DNA from: Achromobacter pestifer
GTDB taxonomy: Bacteria > Pseudomonadota > Gammaproteobacteria > Burkholderiales > Burkholderiaceae_B
NCBI RefSeq assembly: GCF_902859625.1
Contig: NZ_CADIJX010000003.1
Location: 682,001-746,000, forward strand
Length of the DNA stretch: 64,000 nucleotides
Direction of reading: 5' to 3'
Below the pieces are notes generated by a model, which was not told where the DNA came from, ran no database searches, and was given only the letters and a program-made list of their open reading frames with translations. Both the position numbers and the translations under genes were made by a program. This document shows positions 62,798 to 64,000 of this stretch, piece by piece. Numbering within the stretch: position 1 is the first letter of the stretch; every line of letters begins with the position of its first letter.

Positions 62798-63340
62798 TTA
62801 CTGGTAGTTCAGCGAATAAACCACGCGCGTGACGGCCGCACCGGGGGTGACGGCATCACCGGTGATGCGCGCGTACTGGGCGAAGTAGCGCAGTTGAGCG
62901 CCCTGGTTGGCGATATCGACCGGCACGGGTTGTTGGCCGGTAATGCCTTGACCCAGCTGGATCGGGGTCACGCCATCGGCTTTGAGCAGGCCGATCTGCA
63001 CGTTGCCGGCGCCACCCGCATCCAGCTTCAGCTTGCCGGTGCTGACGTCGACCATGCCGCCGTCCTCGAAGTAGGTGGATACCTTGGTGGCCGTTCCCTG
63101 GCATTCAGACAGGGTGATCACGAAGCCGGTCGTGGCCGCGGTCGAACCCGCGGCGGGCAGGGCGGTGGCCTGGATGTTGGGCAGCGTGACGGTGAAATCG
63201 CCGGTGGTTCCACCATTGATCTTGCACGTGGTGTCGGACACCGAGCCGTTGAAGGTAATCGTGCCATCGGAGGCAAGAGCGGCTTGGCTGCCCAGAACGG
63301 CGCCAGCAAGGATTACAGCGGAAGCAAGAGTGGTTTTCAT
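62798..63340 (-). CDS. Type 1 major fimbrial subunit
   Basis: A 180-residue pilin. A signal peptide ends near AALAS. The mature protein has GTITFNGSVSDTTCKINGG (first Cys), FVITLSECQG (second Cys) for the intramolecular disulfide, and the C-terminal beta-zipper ending VVYSLNYQ with the penultimate Tyr. The length is typical. It is the first gene of the fimbrial operon, and its promoter must lie in the 348-base gap shared with the sigma-factor gene. Confidence 0.92.
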   Translation of the reverse strand: MKTTLASAVILAGAVLGSQAALASDGTITFNGSVSDTTCKINGGTTGDFTVTLPNIQATALPAAGSTAATTGFVITLSECQGTATKVSTYFEDGGMVDVSTGKLKLDAGGAGNVQIGLLKADGVTPIQLGQGITGQQPVPVDIANQGAQLRYFAQYARITGDAVTPGAAVTRVVYSLNYQ

Positions 63341-63688
63341 AAGCTTGGATCGTCAGAAAGGTGACCGAGGGCAGAAAAGAAATGGCGCGCCCTCAGATAC
63401 GCAGGCCCTGCATTGGCGGGGCTTACTCTGCTTGCCACTCGAACCATCGGAAATGGCTCAACAATCGGACAGAACTTATGTAACTCTATGTAATTAACGG
63501 GGGAGGGACGGACATCGTTCGGCGCCGCAAGCCCAAGAATCTAAAGGAATGCAAACCCGGCGACTGAACCGGGCAGAAAACATGAATCCGTCCAAATCTG
63601 CGTGATAATCTTTCCAAGCGTTTCGTAAGATAACCACAGCCTCGCATTTTGACGACGTACCGGAAGAGCGGGGAGTACTGAGTGCAAT
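63341..63688. promoter_or_regulatory. Divergent region between fimbrial operon and sigma-factor gene
   Basis: These 348 bases contain no gene and should hold both divergent promoters. TATGTAAC at 63477 and TATGTAAT at 63487 are repeated in tandem ten bases apart, about one helical turn, as a regulator site would be. A GATAATC element at 63604 resembles half a Fur site, which would suit the FecI-type gene, but is weak. Confidence 0.4.
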
Positions 63689-64000
63689 ATGCGCAAGATT
63701 TCCGATCTGTACGCCGGGCATCACTCATGGTTGAAGGGGTGGTTGCGCAAGCGGATGGGGGACAGCGATACGGCTGCCGATCTTGCGCAGGACACGTTCG
63801 TGCGGGTGCTGAGCAAACCGCCGGAGGGCGACCTGGCAGAGCCCAGGGCGTATCTCACCGTGATTGCCAAGGGGTTGGTGTCGAACTGGTATCGGCGCCG
63901 TGCAATCGAAAACGCCTACCTGGAGGAGCTGGCCTCTCGACCGGAAGCCTATTCCGTTTCGCCTGAGGAACGGGCGCTGATGCTGGAGGCGCTGTTCGAG
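63689..64000 (+). CDS. FecI-type ECF sigma factor (3' end outside window)
   Basis: The first 104 codons of an extracytoplasmic-function sigma factor. LYAGHHSWLKGWLRKRMGD, AADLAQDTFVRVL, EPRAYLTVIAKGLVSNWYRRR and SPEERALMLEALFE are all typical of FecI, covering region 2 and the start of region 4. The ATG at 63689 is the only reasonable start, because an in-frame TGA lies at 63650. Such genes usually sit upstream of a FecR-type anti-sigma and a TonB-dependent siderophore receptor, which would lie past the right edge. Confidence 0.9.
   Translation, partial: MRKISDLYAGHHSWLKGWLRKRMGDSDTAADLAQDTFVRVLSKPPEGDLAEPRAYLTVIAKGLVSNWYRRRAIENAYLEELASRPEAYSVSPEERALMLEALFE

Noticed and set aside
63495..63510. 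Short G-run near the fimbrial promoter, considered as a phase-variable tract like the Bordetella fim poly-C
   Set aside because: Only five G residues in a row, too short to suggest slippage.

Overview
The window is a high-GC chromosomal segment of a betaproteobacterium, most likely an Achromobacter- or Bordetella-like member of the Alcaligenaceae. This is inferred from the gene complement: a Bug/TctC-type solute-binding protein, many ABC importers, CoA-transferase III modules, a relative of Bordetella arylmalonate decarboxylase, and chaperone-usher fimbriae. I see no insertion sequence, integrase, CRISPR array, rRNA or complete tRNA.

Layout. (1) 1-10.6 kb: two peptide-type ABC importers facing each other around a thioesterase, a quinone-oxidoreductase-like enzyme, an M14-like (DUF2817) metallocarboxypeptidase and a glyoxalase-fold protein. 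This looks like a peptide or amide uptake and processing locus. (2) 10.8-12 kb: a flavin monooxygenase. (3) 12.4-27.7 kb: a large catabolic region. Its plus-strand arm (orphan PotA-type ATPase, oxidoreductase, GST, AroQ-like protein, D-2-hydroxyacid dehydrogenase) converges on a minus-strand eight-gene run (decarboxylase/racemase-like enzyme, polar amino-acid importer, polyamine-type importer without its own ATPase). A long imperfect inverted repeat lies between them. A Rid-family protein, a DUF1028 protein, a LysR regulator and an ArgE-like deacetylase follow. (4) 27.7-38.3 kb: a sensor diguanylate cyclase, a 2074-residue glycine-rich autotransporter, and a divergent LytTR/LytS two-component pair. 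(5) 38.4-45.6 kb: a small VOC protein, an AlaA-type aminotransferase, a complete Liv-type branched-chain amino-acid importer, and a wrecked metR next to metE. (6) 45.6-50.3 kb: metE, an unknown lipoprotein and an apparently exported beta-carbonic anhydrase. (7) 50.4-56.3 kb: an acyl-CoA catabolic cluster (two CaiB-type CoA transferases, TetR, crotonase, oxidoreductase, Bug protein). (8) 56.3-63.3 kb: a degenerate response regulator and an EAL protein directly downstream of a four-gene chaperone-usher fimbrial operon. (9) At the right edge, the start of a FecI-type sigma factor.

The best candidates for new biology are the 12.4-27.7 kb catabolic region, where several enzymes lack the hallmark residues of their nominal families, and the metE region, where metR is a multiply broken pseudogene but a perfect MetR-box match remains. 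The degenerate-receiver/EAL pair beside the fimbriae is also worth attention. Functions are inferred from motifs read by eye; no database search was run.
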